Origin: Cubamyces lactineus
Taxonomy: Eukaryota; Basidiomycota; Agaricomycetes; Polyporales; Polyporaceae
Length of the DNA stretch: 64,000 nt
Direction of reading: 5' to 3'
Assembly (NCBI GenBank): GCA_022376465.1
Contig: JACDTU010000024.1
Location: 248,001-312,000, forward strand
Shown: positions 19,989 through 32,543 of the stretch, one piece after another
Layout of the letters: every line of letters begins with the position of its first letter
How positions within the stretch are numbered: position 1 is the first letter of the stretch
Made by a program: the position numbers and the translations under genes
The notes under the pieces: generated by a model
Database searches by the model: none
Told to the model about the DNA's origin: nothing
The model's input: only the letters and a program-made list of their open reading frames with translations

Positions 19989-22190
19989 TCACCACGAATG
20001 GATCTGTAACATTTGTCGCGGTGTTGGGGCAATCGCGTCGGGTTCTTCCTCGTTTGGCTTTGCGATGAGTGCAATGGCTGCCGTCTCATCGCGCGACGCC
20101 TCGAGTTGCCCGGAGACCTGCATGAACAGTCAGAGGTGGTCACGGATGGGCATCGTACGCAACGTACGTCCCACTGACGGGGGCCCATCCGTGTACCAGA
20201 CATCATCGAAGCGATGCCGGCGTGGGCCGGAGCTTGGTCGCCCCCACTGGAGCCAAACACAAGGTTCACGCTTGGCGTAGTGATTCCGCACCTACATACG
20301 GAGCTCTGTCGCACATTGAGGCTGGTAAAGCGAGAGTTAACAACGTGAGCACGGGGACGAGCCCAGAAGATCTCACGCGGCGAGCAGGGTGGTTGCGTAC
20401 ACTGACGACAACTCCAGGAACTGCTGATATCATCGGATCTCACTAGAAGGGACGTACTTTTGAATCCGATGAAGGCGGCTGAGGCGGGATAAAAGGAGTG
20501 TGCGATTGTATAAGCCTATAACAATGTGTTATTCGAACGTGCTATCACGGACAAAGAAACTATACGTACAAAAATCACGAAGAACAGGTTGCAAAGCCTA
20601 GAATGATCTTAGGTTCAAGTAGGACTTGATACGAGGACTAGACGAGCCCCTACCCTGTGAGAAGCCCTGTCGTGGAGTGCGTAAGGAACGTATGGCTTCA
20701 TGCGGCCGGCTGGAACTCACCCGTGTTGAGAGTGTACATGATGACAGTGTGGATCTTGGAATCCGTCCTGTCATCCTAGTCAGAGACCGCCCCCGGAGAC
20801 TTTCAGCCTGGAAGAATTCTCGCCTTCTCAAGCCTGTACGGCTGCGGAAGAGCGTGCATATGAGCATGGTTGTAATCAGCAGATCCGCGGTAACCCCCAA
20901 GAGGGATCCCGTAGCCATAGTCCGCTGTCGCATAAGTCAGTCATCTCGACACCATCGGCCGGGGGACACAATACACCGTACCATGTATCCAGCTAGGTCT
21001 GCGAATAACGGAATTGCAAGACTAAGGGCATTCGGTGAGTACGTCGGGTGTCATCTCTCGATTCGCAGCACTCACATGCGGACTGTGGAAACTACGTCGT
21101 ATGGTGAATTCGGAGTATCTCAAGAAGCCAGGCGTGACCCGGGATTGTCTTACCTGTGAGGATGACTATGTTACGGGGAGGCTTGTCAAATTCCGGTGCA
21201 AATGACGGTGTTCGGCTCTTCTCACCGAGCTCCGCAATAGAAAGTCCGCCCTGCGATGTATATCTCAGCCTCACTTAGATTCAACGGTCAATGCGCATAT
21301 ACTTACCGCAACGACCACTAAGGGCCTGAGTTTAGGTGCGAAACGCCAGACGCGCCAGGCGAAAAAGCTTGCAGGGGAGAGCAATCAGCTGATGCGGCTC
21401 AAGATAGGCACGACAGCGGGTGAAGGTACCTCTGGCAAGAAACCATGGCCAGCCCCTAGCATCGATCAGCGAACCGGAACGATAGGCTACCATCTACGAA
21501 CTGTGACCTACTCCACACACCGGATACAGCTTGAAGCGATTTGATCGTGTCAGTCTCTACTCCATGCAACAGGGAAAGAAAGACAAACATCCATTGACCT
21601 GTCGATGCGGGTACAATCAGGGCGTCTCGTGATTTGCAAATATCAGTTGCCGCACATACCACAGATTGTAGACCAGAACTTCCGCTCGAAAGAAATTCTT
21701 TGCCATCACGAAGTAACTTGCCGTACGTCAAGTCCCACAAGTAGTCGCGATGGATTCAAGCGGGCCTCACCAAGTATAGGTGCCGAGGGCACTAGTGGCT
21801 GTGTCCATTATCCTGGGCCGAGTGTGAACCTGGTCAGTCACGGATTCTCCAGGCTGACATACGCGAATCAACAAGGTTGCTCACATGACTACCACAACCT
21901 GGACGAATTCCAGTTGAATAGTTATAAGTAGAAATAAGACCAGAAAGGCGAGTGAGCATACCAGAGCTTTCAGGACACGCGAGTCTCGAGGATAGAGACG
22001 AAAATATCTGTAGGCTTGGAGGAGGGTCATGCCGTATATACTGGTGCAACGACCGTCGACCACTGGTGAGCACTGGTCACGTATGTTCATATCAGACCCA
22101 CATTAAACCAAAGATGGTACCGAGAAGGAGTGTTCCTAATGTGTTTGGTGGGGCGGGAAGGCTGGGAGGGTAAGACATTGCCGCTGACAT
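19989..22190 (-). CDS. DUF6534-type seven-helix membrane protein, copy 1
   Basis: The minus-strand gene starts at ATG 22190 and ends at TGA 19989. Supported exons are 22102-22190, 21962-22040, 21885-21898 (14 nt), 21771-21812, 21638-21716, 21430-21455, 21307-21367 and 21154-21250. Further pieces carry ADLLITTMLICTLFRSRTG, TDSKIHTVIMYTLNTG and KMYATTLLAALNVRQ. Diagnostic parts are IYGMTLLQAYRYF near the first helices, QSFFAWRVW, and the ADLLIT..RSRTG..RTDS..NTG core of DUF6534. Exon sizes 79, 14, 42, 79, 26 and 61 recur exactly in the gene at 30140. Two introns appear to start with GC instead of GT (donors at 21636-21637 and 20822-20823). Family function is unknown. The exact structure between 21154 and 20930 is unresolved, and a pseudogene is possible. 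Confidence 0.7.
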
Positions 22191-22883
22191 AGTTGACAAA
22201 CTGAAGTAGACACTCTGAGCAAAGGGTAGGAAGAAAGAGAGGGAAAGTGTCTCACCTTCATCTGCCCTATATTGCTCATCGTTCCGGGTGGATAGAATAT
22301 CTGTGATCCGGAGCGCGAAGCCAGGTTCTACTCGGCCGTGACATCGCCTTCGGGGGGCATACGGATAGGTGAGTATCGCAATAACGGCGGTGCGGCTCGT
22401 TCTTTCACGCGTTCCGAGCAAGCCGAAGGCCCAAGTGTTCTTTGTCAGGGTTGAAGTCCGCGACGGTCGCTATCTACGGCTATATCCAGCATTCAGGTTG
22501 TTCTCGTCTCGATGGGAGAGGCTCTGCAAGATGTGATGATGATACCCGCCTGTGAATACGGTACAAGCGAGGTAAGATATCTGCGAGAAGACACTGAGTA
22601 GCTGTGATATGTGGGATACGAAAGCGCAACGATTCTAAAGACTGATATCTTTCAACTGGCAGATGAATCATGCCTTGCTGATATTAGCACCGCAAACGTG
22701 TGGCTCCGGCTCGATCCACTTACATGAGTTCTGAACGACACCAAGCGCAGTATTGTCGAGCCTCATTGGCGCATGAGTTCAGGATTGTGTAGCTTGAGAT
22801 AATCGAGCGATGCGTAGGACGTCCATCCAAGTAGATGGTCATGGCTTTCTAACAGTCGAGACTAGAGGGCGTCTCTTGGCGCA
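22191..22883. other. Intergenic upstream of DUF6534 copy 1
   Basis: Nothing beyond short frames. It probably contains the promoter of the minus-strand DUF6534 gene. Confidence 0.4.
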
Positions 22884-24115
22884 TTACGTCATATGTCTGG
22901 CGCCCAAAGGCCGGTGCTCAGCGCTCAGACTCGAACCGCCAGTTACGATTGGCACAACTGCCGCACCATTGACCTCATCCAGGTATTGTTTGGACCGTAT
23001 CTGTTCACAATTTGCCTTGACAATACGCATTTTTTTCAGGTACCCGGCGCGCCTCCGCCCTCTGGGTCCAGGGAAGGTGCTCCCGACTGTATATCCACTC
23101 AATGCTATGACCTCTGCGAGTCAGCTATACATCCCCACTCTGCCTGGTACACTGGCACGGGTACGCGAGCACTCACCATGTTCCGAACTCGTTGAGCACG
23201 AGGGCGGAGATCTTGAATGAGCGCCGAGGCTTGGTTCTGGGTAACGCTGTCAAGAGGAGACGGCGCGCCGCCAATCTCCGCGGATAAGATATCGATGTAC
23301 TGCGCCTTCCTGTCCGTGTGGAGCTCTGTGTCTCCGTTGGGCCAGGCGAATGGCTCTGTCGGCTCGGACTGGGATCGCGTTCGTGATTTAGCAGTGCATA
23401 ACGAGCGCGAGGAAAGGATGGAAGACGTACGTCCACAGCGTCTGCGAGGATATGATTCATAACAGCCTGCGGTGGGAGCGAGCCCTGCCGGAGAATACCA
23501 GTGAGCTGGCTCGCTCCTGCGCGGTTGATCGGTTGCGTCTCGTCGTCGAGGAAAGGGAGCGGCACTCCGAGAGCGTCCGGAGCATGTTCAGTTGATGGCC
23601 CGTTGCGGGATCTACGTGTACTTAGGAGTTGAGCCGGGAGTTTTGAGCAGATGTCATGTTTGTAGTGGAACGTACAGCGTGCGGTGGACCATTCGTGCGG
23701 CGGGATGGTTAGGGGAGCTGGCCCGCCAGCGACAGCCTGGAGCGGCATCACGGCTGGATCGAAGTGTTCATTTCCGTGAATAGCAGGAGGTTGGACGTTA
23801 CTACCCTGATCTTGGGTCTGGATACGTATGACAGTTGAAATAGGGGCTGGAAGGTACGCAGGATGACGCACTGACACCCCTGCGATGTCGGCTTGGCCAT
23901 CGTCGAGGGTAATGGTCGCCGGAGCTTGTGGCTAAGGGGTGGTGTTGCTAGGCTGCTCGGCCATCTGCTGTCCCTGGGTATGGTTCATATCCTGCGGGAT
24001 ATTGCCGATTAATAGGGGTTAAGTTAAGAGATGAGCCCGAGACACCCCAAGCTTGAGGCTCTCGTATAGGATAAAGTTGTACGTACCGTCAGAGATGGCG
24101 TCTGAGCTCATGATC
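22884..24115 (-). CDS. Unrecognised minus-strand gene or gene remnant
   Basis: A long open frame (23877 to 23173, 234 codons) includes RAGASQLTGILRQGSLPPQAVMNHIL. In another frame after a possible short intron, 23390-23230 reads RKAQYIDILSAEIGGAP with QNQASALIQDLRPRAQ, which looks more protein-like. A possible first exon MSSDAISDG lies at about 24112, but the sequence between has in-frame stops. A further open piece (23102-22884) contains EVNGAAVVPIVTGG. I cannot assign a family or a confident exon chain. It may be a decayed gene. Confidence 0.35.
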
Positions 24116-26887
24116 AATGTATGCGTTTAAATTTGGCAGCGACCAGATGGTCGCCGTGGTGAGTCGCTGTTGAAGAGAATGGGAGGACGTGCGGCTGCGA
24201 CGAATGTAGCAGCTCCTCGAGTAATCAACATCCCGTACAGTCGGAATATTTACGAGCACAAAAAGTTCCTATACAATGAAGTGGGCCCATTGTGGTGTGA
24301 TCGTGAACGGTTGCGGTTGGATTCGGGAACAAGTACGGCGCATACCCGAAAGCGGACGTTCTGTACCGGACAGCATAGCCACCGAAGTGCCTCTGAGCGC
24401 GCTTCCTACTGTACTAAAGACTCGGTTGCCTTCATCTCTCCGCATCTTCCCCCCTCTGTCGTCTGCATCCTCTTGGGAAGAGAATTTCGAACCAGATCAT
24501 TCCTCTATAGGAGCGTCTTATGGGCGGCTATGCTTGGGGTGGAATCATTGTATGGGAAGGCTAGAGGCCGTCGGAGCTTCTGCGACACCATGCACGATGT
24601 TGGTCTTATTTAAGCCGCACTGAAGTCAACTTGAGTCGTAGTCCCAGAAGGTAAGCTTTGCGCAGGGGTTATAGACATTCTTTACTAAGACGCACTCCGT
24701 GGAGAGCGACTGGTCCTCGCGATCTGGACAACTTGCAGCCGACTCGTCTACGTAATACTATGGGTGAAATCGGCGTCGCTGACGCATTCTCGACATCGTA
24801 CTCGAGCGCGTGAGTGCAGCGACAGCACGCAGTCAGCACGTTCGACGTTGTAGCACGGATTAGGCCAAGGAGAGAGATTCCAGGAAGCGTGGCGAGGTAG
24901 TACGACGTCGAGCTTGAGCTTAAAGGTTGAAGCGCCGGCGCTATGGCCGCTCAGGTCGAGCAGGTCGAGTACTGTACCTGAGTCGCCGATAGCTTAGTCA
25001 AGCTAAGCAGATATGCACGATAAGAACTCAGACAATAACCACACCTCTGCCTCCTTGTCGGCGACGAGGAAGATGGGCATTGCGCAGATTGATGCATGTC
25101 CGGACGACGCGTCGATGACCGAAACGCCAGACGTCGCCAGTTCCGAGTGTTCGGAGGAGCGCTGATAGGAGAAGAAAATAAACGGGGACTCGGGGAGGCT
25201 GCGATGACGTCTTTTGCTCGTCTGGACGGTTTGTTACATCGATGCCGAGGAGGACTAATCGGACTCTCGCATTTATGATCGAGGGCGCCTTGGCCGATTC
25301 TTGGGAGTCAAACTGGTTGAACCCGAACAACGAAACGCGCACTGGCCTGTACAACTTTCCTCCTCATCTTGTCTGCACACCCTCGAACACGGCCTATGCC
25401 ACAATACTCTGCGAGGGAACACAAGAAGACCGGGCTTGGGTCTGTACACCGACCGGGCGCTGTAGAATAGAAGACGCGGTGCCGAATGCAATAAACTCCC
25501 GGCTCGAGTCGCGGCGTGTAAGCCACAAACGCGTCTCTCCACAACCTCCGACCAGGCCGCCACGGGCCAGGTACACTTCTAACCATCTGTGCGTGTAGGA
25601 TAAGTACAGTAGCGCGCCCCTTATCGACGACGTACGACGCCACGCCTCGTGCTTGCCCATCTCGGTCTTAAAGAGCCGTCTTCGCCCCCACGCCCCTCCC
25701 CTCCCCGCTCTCGCTCCCCCGAAGCCTCTTCCGTGCCCGCCCTTAGCTTGCTTCTCTCCATCTACCATCTCGTCTCTTGCTTTCGTTCTGCTGCCTTGCG
25801 TTCGGAAGACTCTCGTTCTCGTCGTGCTTTGCCCTCTGGCTCGGCCTCCTTATGGAAGTGCTATCGCGTCCAAAGGTCCCCGGCATCGGCGCCCAGCCGC
25901 TCGGCACGATCGACGATGATTCGGTGAGTAACTGTTTTCCGGTTTTGGTCTTTCCTACCTTGCATTTCGCCTTTGGTGCGGTTCCCTCTGGTCTACAGTG
26001 TACCAGGCTATTTCCAAGTAATTTGGCACGCTTTCGCGACCATATATCACTCAGGCGCTCTGGGTTTTTGTGATGCACAAGCCTTCTACGCTGGTCGTCT
26101 CGTGCTCTGTCGACATTGGCGGCGGTCAGCAAGAGCACGAGCGCATTTGATGGCGTGGACGTCATCTCCCGAGAAACCCACTGGTATGGACTCGTCTCAT
26201 TCACTCGCACGCCCGTTCCTCTATCACCCATCGCGTTGACCCACGAGTAGCCATGATCAACACCAAGCGTTATATGCTATCTGTGCTCCTAGGTAGGAGG
26301 TCGACTTCCAACGTATCCCGTCGTCGTATCTGTCGGGCGGCATAGTAAGATTCTGGATCGCATCGAAAGAAGAAGCTGTGCTTGTGTGGATGATCAGCTT
26401 GATCACATCACTGCGCCCGTCCGCGCTGGTGGTCAACAAGGCGTCCACCAAACGTCGCCCTCTACATGCGTTGTTCTCGTGGGGTGACAGTCAAATGCGC
26501 TAGATAAACGCCGTGCAATCCACGGAGGGTACTTGGGCTTCCCCGCATTCGTCACCAAAAGCGTACTTCGGCGTTGTCTGGGTTCCAGTGCATTCCTACG
26601 CTGACTGCGTTCTCGGTGTCGTTCTCAAACAATCTGTTATTCGAGTGCAGTCTCAGAAGGGGTCGCACTGCATCCTTCATCATATCTCGGGCTTCGGCGT
26701 TACTCTGCGCCTTTGCAGCATCCCGACCGTCAGATTCCCCACGGCCGCTCTTGCCCACTTACCACCATCTTCTCCCTGTTCTCCTTCTCCTTCTCTTTCT
26801 CGTTCATTCGCTCTCCGGTCATCTGGCCCTTTCGCTAACTTATTCATCTTCGGTCTTCGTCTTTAGTCGTCTTCCTCAAGCACTCCG
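24116..26887. other. Mostly non-coding, including two pyrimidine-rich leaders
   Basis: Frames here are short and lack motifs. At 25640-25850 a CT-rich tract precedes a short frame at 25852-25923 (MEVLSRPKVPGIGAQPLG) that ends at a GTGAGT donor. It could be a first exon whose partner I could not find. A second CT-rich tract (26760-26880) lies directly before the gene at 26888 and is probably its promoter and leader. Confidence 0.4.
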
Positions 26888-28597
26888 ATGCTCGTCGCTC
26901 CTTCCACTGTCACTCGTTCACCCCCACGCCTGCCTTCTGCGGACCACCGGCTGACCATCCCAGCACGACCCGCCGTTTCAACTCGACGGCACTCGACCAC
27001 CGTCGGGTCACTCTCGCCCTCGCATCTTTCGCGCCCGCTGCGCTCGTCTCCACTTGCCGGACCGTCAATCGCAGCCTCGAATGATGGCACGCTGATCTCG
27101 CCTGCGAGTGCGCCTCCGACACCCGGAGGTGGTCTCAGACATCTCTCTCCTCTGGCGGAGTTCTCGACGACGCTTTCCCCGGACTCGAGCTCTGATGCAG
27201 AGGTCAGCACTACCAAGAAGCAGCGGAGGCGCACGCTGGGTGCTGTCTTCTCGAAGCTGAACTTCCCTTCGACTACGATGGGTGAGTCTCCCGTCGAGGA
27301 TGAGAACGCGGCGAGTCCTGTGGTGACGCGGAGGCGCACCAAGTCGTCGACGTCGCAAGACGCTCCTCCTGTGCCGCCCGTTCCGTCCTGGGTACACCAG
27401 ACCATGCCGACACGCACGCGCTCTCCGCATCACCATTCTTCCCAGCATTCTCTAGCCTCTTCTTCCTCGTCTTCATCCTCGCCTTCGCGCATGTACGCCT
27501 CCCCGCATTATCACCAGCATCGCGATACCCACTCTCGAGGAAAGTCATCTCGCCCGACCTCGCCTACTCCAAGCGCGCACTCTAATACGAGCTCGCTGCA
27601 GTCTGGTAAAACGGGCGCGTCATTGCCGCGTCGGACTTCGCTTCGCCCTCCTCCCTGCACATCAAGCAACCCAGAGAGCAACTGGCTCACACAAGCCGCA
27701 CCTCCGCGCTTCTCACGTCTCGGCCTTAAGGCGGAGGGTGTCATTCTCCCTGTGTCTGCGCGCGAGGCCAAACGTCGGTCCACCGCATCTATCGCGACCG
27801 TCGGTGCTAGCAGGACGCGCTCGTTCGACGCGCTTCCGCCTCCGCCTATGCCTGCGCGCACGTCGTCACGCGCGAGCACGGTGTCCATCGCCTCCCTCAC
27901 CGCTTCCCCTCCTCACGCTGCTTACTCGGCACAATCGACGCGCACGAATGGAGCCCGCCCGAGCACGGCTCCCGCGACCCAAACTCGGTTCCGCTCGCGC
28001 GCGTCTTCGAGAGCGTCTCTCGCCTCCGCGGCCTCAGGCATATCCGTGGAGTGCGACACCCCAAGTTTGACGATGAGCCCTGGCCCATCCGCGAGCGACG
28101 TGTCTTCTGTTGCATTCAGTGCGGACACGGAGGTCGACGAGATGGGCGTACTCTCTCACACGAGCACGGTGGAGTTTCAGTTGAACGACGTGCCTGTGGG
28201 CGTGCTCGCGATACCGGCGCAGGCGTACAAGGGCAAAGGAAAGGAACGCGCGGTCGAGCTAGCGGTCTCCGCTGCGGCGCTGGGTTCTGGACAAGACGCG
28301 TCCGACGGAGCGGGCGTGGCGATGCCGTGGATGTCAGTCTCACGCGAGAGCTTGGTGTCCTCGTCTGCGGCGACGTCCGTCGTGGACCTGGGCGTCAACG
28401 TTGCTGCTGTGGGCCCGTTAGGCAAGCAGGGCGTGCATGTGCGCGTGGGGACCGCACCTGAGCCGGGGAGGCCGTACGCGGCATATAGCGGCGGTGCGGC
28501 GCGCGATGGAGACGGCAAGGCGGCGAAGAAGACGCATACGTTGGGGAGGGTGTGGAGGCAGGTCGTGCGGAGCGTCACTGGCTCATCTCGTCGGTGA
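26888..28597 (+). CDS. Ser/Pro/Arg-rich disordered protein, unknown function
   Basis: An uninterrupted frame of 569 codons from ATG 26888 to TGA 28597. The protein is dominated by Ser, Pro, Thr, Ala and Arg, with a run of Ser near residue 200, His-rich stretches, and repeated RRRTKSS- and RTSSRAST-like patches that resemble phosphorylation sites. The C-terminus is basic (LGRVWRQVVRSVTGSSRR). No transmembrane segment, signal peptide or known domain is visible. The length, GC-rich third positions and CT-rich leader support a real gene. Frames of over 120 codons on the opposite strand are shadows of its composition. An upstream exon from 25852 is possible but unproven. Confidence 0.65.
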   Translation: MLVAPSTVTRSPPRLPSADHRLTIPARPAVSTRRHSTTVGSLSPSHLSRPLRSSPLAGPSIAASNDGTLISPASAPPTPGGGLRHLSPLAEFSTTLSPDSSSDAEVSTTKKQRRRTLGAVFSKLNFPSTTMGESPVEDENAASPVVTRRRTKSSTSQDAPPVPPVPSWVHQTMPTRTRSPHHHSSQHSLASSSSSSSSPSRMYASPHYHQHRDTHSRGKSSRPTSPTPSAHSNTSSLQSGKTGASLPRRTSLRPPPCTSSNPESNWLTQAAPPRFSRLGLKAEGVILPVSAREAKRRSTASIATVGASRTRSFDALPPPPMPARTSSRASTVSIASLTASPPHAAYSAQSTRTNGARPSTAPATQTRFRSRASSRASLASAASGISVECDTPSLTMSPGPSASDVSSVAFSADTEVDEMGVLSHTSTVEFQLNDVPVGVLAIPAQAYKGKGKERAVELAVSAAALGSGQDASDGAGVAMPWMSVSRESLVSSSAATSVVDLGVNVAAVGPLGKQGVHVRVGTAPEPGRPYAAYSGGAARDGDGKAAKKTHTLGRVWRQVVRSVTGSSRR

Positions 28598-30139
28598 TCT
28601 GCGTCTTGCTCTGGCCCTTGGATAGAATCTGGCTTGTGTTCTGCGCAGTCGTCTCACTTCCCGCCTCTACGTCCTTCTATCTCTTTTCACGATGATGCGG
28701 ATGGCCGAAGCTCCTCTTCCTTTCTTCCTGCTCTGTGGAGTCTTGCTTCGTCGTCGAAAGTTTTCGGACTCCTCCGAATCGTGTATTATATCCTTGGGCT
28801 TTCGCTGTTCATACCCAACCCAAACACGGACGTTAGTACAACACTTGCACGATCTTTTTTGCATAGTACCGGTCGGTCGGCCTGCCTATGCTATGATGTA
28901 CGATACGATGCGGCCCAGTATATACGGTAATTTATTGTGGGCCAACGTAGGGAGAGGTAAATTACAAAGATCTTGTTAGTACGGTACACAATGAAACTTA
29001 TTAGCACGCGTAACTTGTTCTGAGCTTCGGTGGCGGTGTGGGGCACGCCCGAGTCGGTGCACCTTCAAGTTCAACCTGGCCACAACTTCTGTTCATTGGC
29101 ACCACTTCTATCTCGCAGGGAACATACAGGCTCTTGATCATGAGGTATCTCGACAGCGACGTCTTTGCTCGCCAGTATGGAAACTAGACGTTGCGTCTCC
29201 TCGCGTGCGCCCGGCGTTCGTCGTCATGGCGGCATAGTTGGCTGCTGGCTCCGCTCAACTACCCATCCACTCCGTCTCCTTGAACGGTACACCTGATTCC
29301 GATGCCATCGTACCTGAATGTATAGGAGTTGATTGTGTATCATCGCTCTCGCGGTAAGTCTCCTCCTCTTAGCGATGCGACCACATGAACTTGAAGCTCA
29401 TCCGAGTCATTTCGCAGCACTTGTCGCAACAAGGTGTCTCAGTAGATGTGGATAGCCTACTAGACTGATCATGCAGTCGTATCTCGAACGCACAGAGATG
29501 CTGTCATTATTACTGGTGACTTTCAAGCACAGAGGCATCCGTCATCGTATCCCCTGCCCACTTGACATTGCGGCAGGACCTCCAGTGCGTGAGCACGAAT
29601 CAATAAATCTGGTCCTTTGTCGTCTCAAACTCAATCTGGTTTGCTTCTACCCCGTGCTTCAAGGATCTACCCTCTAACTTGACTGTTTCACTCCCCCCAC
29701 CTCACTTGCGACACTGCTCACGTTCTATACAGCATGGCAAGAGGCGGAATGGTTGAACATGTGGTACAACGGAAGTGCGTCTCACGCGCACGTACGAACT
29801 CGGAACCCGCTGCGATTATTGCACCCCATACTGCATGCCACCACGAACACGTATCAGGTCAACTTTTCCTGTTGATCTGAGGTCACGGAGCATTCACTAG
29901 CAAAGCAAGTTCCCGAAGGCTATGAACAGTCCTTTCTTGCTCACGCTCATCCAACCCTCATCTGTTTCGCTGGGCCAAGAGATAGACGTCTCACAGTTCC
30001 GCATGAGTCTGATATCGGATGTGGCAGCCAGGGAGCACCAGATCTGGGCCTCGCGGCGATACAAAGGAGCTCAGGAAAGTAGGAGCAAGTCTCTACCTAG
30101 CCGCCACAAACCCCGCGCTCGCTGTCTACCTATCCGACG
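28598..30139. other. Intergenic, no gene recognised
   Basis: About 1.5 kb of low coding potential between the Ser-rich gene and DUF6534 copy 2. I see only short frames and no repeats. Confidence 0.4.
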
Positions 30140-32373
30140 ATGTCGACCGTATTGCCTATTCAGCTTCCGCCACTTGACAACACTTTTGGCGCAATGCTGC
30201 TGGGGATGTTCATTGGATTAATGTAAGTTCCATATTCGTTGACACTGTCGGGAATGTGAGATGGGCGTACTAACCGATATTCGACGTCATAGGATCTATG
30301 GGGTGAACCTACATCAGGCCTATCGGTACTTTCGACGCTACCCAAGAGATTCTTTGATTCTGAAGGCCTTAGTAGGTCCAGCGATTTCATGGAATGAATG
30401 TTAGTCGAGTGGCTACTTATCGACATGATCTCAATAGGTTCTGGTAGTCTCGTCAGCTGCCCTATCATCTTGCACTCATCTACATCATTTAACGAGATAC
30501 GAGTGTAACAGAACGATGGACACGGCAGCCGCTGTATTGAGTATAAATCCCTGGTTGGTTCCCTTGTCTATCTGTTCTTTGGCGTTTGCATGCGTATTTA
30601 CGCACATCAAGCTATCAGAATCTGATAGGGGACTTCTTCCATCCCGAAGATCTACTGTACACTTCATGGTATACACTACCGTTCCTCATGGTATGCGACA
30701 CGTGCTGAATGGATCCACAGGAACACTGCAGTGCGTCAGTTCTCACAATACGTGACTTATGTGTTAACCCAGACGCACACCATCAAGATATTTCCGTTGT
30801 GCACCGTAGGATTTGAATCACGTATGAAACGAGGGCTACGCACTGACTCCTGATACTAGGCGGCCGTGATGTTGCCTTGTCAGAGGTAAATGCTTCCCTA
30901 AGTCAGCCTTCGGTAATACGCGGCCTGCTCAATGTTCCACAACAGCTTCTTTGCCTGGCGTGTATGGCGTCTCGCTCCGAAGTTCAGGATCATGGTAGTC
31001 GTTACGGTGATTGTGGTTTTGCTGTATAACTAATACCCAATGCTGATTCGTACTGTACCAGGGTGTGCTGTATATCGGAGAACTCAGTGAGATATTCTCC
31101 ACACTCTTTGCTTGAAATGGGCGCGCCTGATAGGTCGGCCCGCTATTCAAGCCGTCTTCATAGGTGTGTTTCTCACAGACACGCTTTTGCTAGCATACTA
31201 AACGTGCAGTGCAGTAGCAACATACAAGCTGTATGCCGCTAACTCCAGGTGCATTGGTAGTCATGGTCCACTAACAGATGTCGCAGCTCCAAAATCTCAC
31301 ACATCTTGGAGACTACGAAAGTGATGGTGAAGTCCCTGATATCAGTAGCTAACGTTGCTGAACAGTAGCTAACACGCCCACCTGAAAGCGGATGATTACC
31401 GCGGCGTCCATATCAGGGCTCGCGGCAGATTCTATGCTTACAGCGGCCTTGATAGTGGTACTGCATCGCAGTCGCACCGGATTCAAGAGGTGAGCCCTTC
31501 AATCCGATAGCGGAATGAGGCCCGACGTTCAGGATGCACTGCTTGTCTACAGGACAGATTCGAAGATCGATGTCCTTATCATGTACTCGGTCAATACGGG
31601 TGGGTGACCGTCCCCGTGCGAGTGAGCTCACATACATTATGAAATCTGACACGCGTCAATCCGTAGGATTTCTTACAGGGTAAACCTCATGAAACACATT
31701 CACGAAAGCTGGCATGGTGAATCTTACGGCTATCTACAGAGTCTTCAATATGCTTTATGTGATTTTCGTACGTTGGAAACTCGCCCGGGTCCCTCCTGAT
31801 GGCTTATAGCTAAAGTACGCTAGGCCTATACTAAGCCATACTCTATGTTGTATGTCGCAACCACATTCATTGGAGTGAAAAGTATGTTGTCATCTCTCGG
31901 TCCTGTCACCGAACTTATCTCACGGTGTTCTGTCTGGCCCATCCAGTGTATACGGCTACACTGCTTGCCGCGTAAGTCCCATGATACCATTCTTCTACCA
32001 TCCAATCTATCACGTCTCACCCTTCACTGAACAGACTCAATTCGCGTCGGTCCTCAGCATCCCACACCCTGGAGGACGTGTCCAGCGCGGACCTCGTCTT
32101 TGGGTCAAGCGGTGGACTCCAAGCATCGCTCCAGACCCTCCCTGGACCGTCAGATACTCAGGCTCGCGCCAGACAGGTAATAACGTTTGCCTCTGCGGCA
32201 CATCATTATAAGCCGCCCTTACGAACCTCATTCAGCTGCCTGTACAGACCACATCGCCCCGAAACGAAACCGCAATCATCGAGTTGAGAGTGATCCCGAG
32301 GTTCGGCACCGAAGTACCGTCTGCTTGCCTTTTGGCCATAGACGTCGACCGCGCTTGTGTTGGGGAGCCTTGA
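30140..32373 (+). CDS. DUF6534-type membrane protein, copy 2 (possibly damaged)
   Basis: Starts at ATG 30140 and ends at TGA 32371-32373. Supported exons are 30140-30222, 30293-30371, 30438-30451 (14 nt), 30512-30553, 30612-30690, 30860-30885, 30946-31006, then pieces with AADSMLTAALIVVLHRSRTGFK (about 31425-31490), TDSKIDVLIMYSVNTG, and VYTATLLAA joined to LNSRR, and a last exon 32248-32373. Signature motifs are IYGVNLHQAYRYF, QSFFAWRVW and RSRTGFKRTDS, the DUF6534 core. Exon sizes match copy 1. After 31060 the frame meets a stop (STLFA-stop), so either an intron is missed or the copy has a frameshift. It runs opposite to copy 1 and 8 kb from it. Family function is unknown. Confidence 0.65.
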
Positions 32374-32543
32374 AGGTTGCTTCGAAGACGCTGTCTCGTC
32401 GCAGATCGGCCCCTCTGTGCACTATACCCCAATGTATTGAGCGGTTCCCTCTTCTCAATTTGCACATGTAATAACCCTATAAGTCCATTCGTCCGCACCG
32501 CCAAGAGCCTGCGCTATGAATATCAGGCGTTCACTTTGCACAC

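Noticed and set aside
27065..28578. Several minus-strand ORFs of over 120 codons opposite the Ser-rich gene
   Set aside because: GC-rich third positions of the plus-strand gene suppress stops on the other strand, and no motifs are present.
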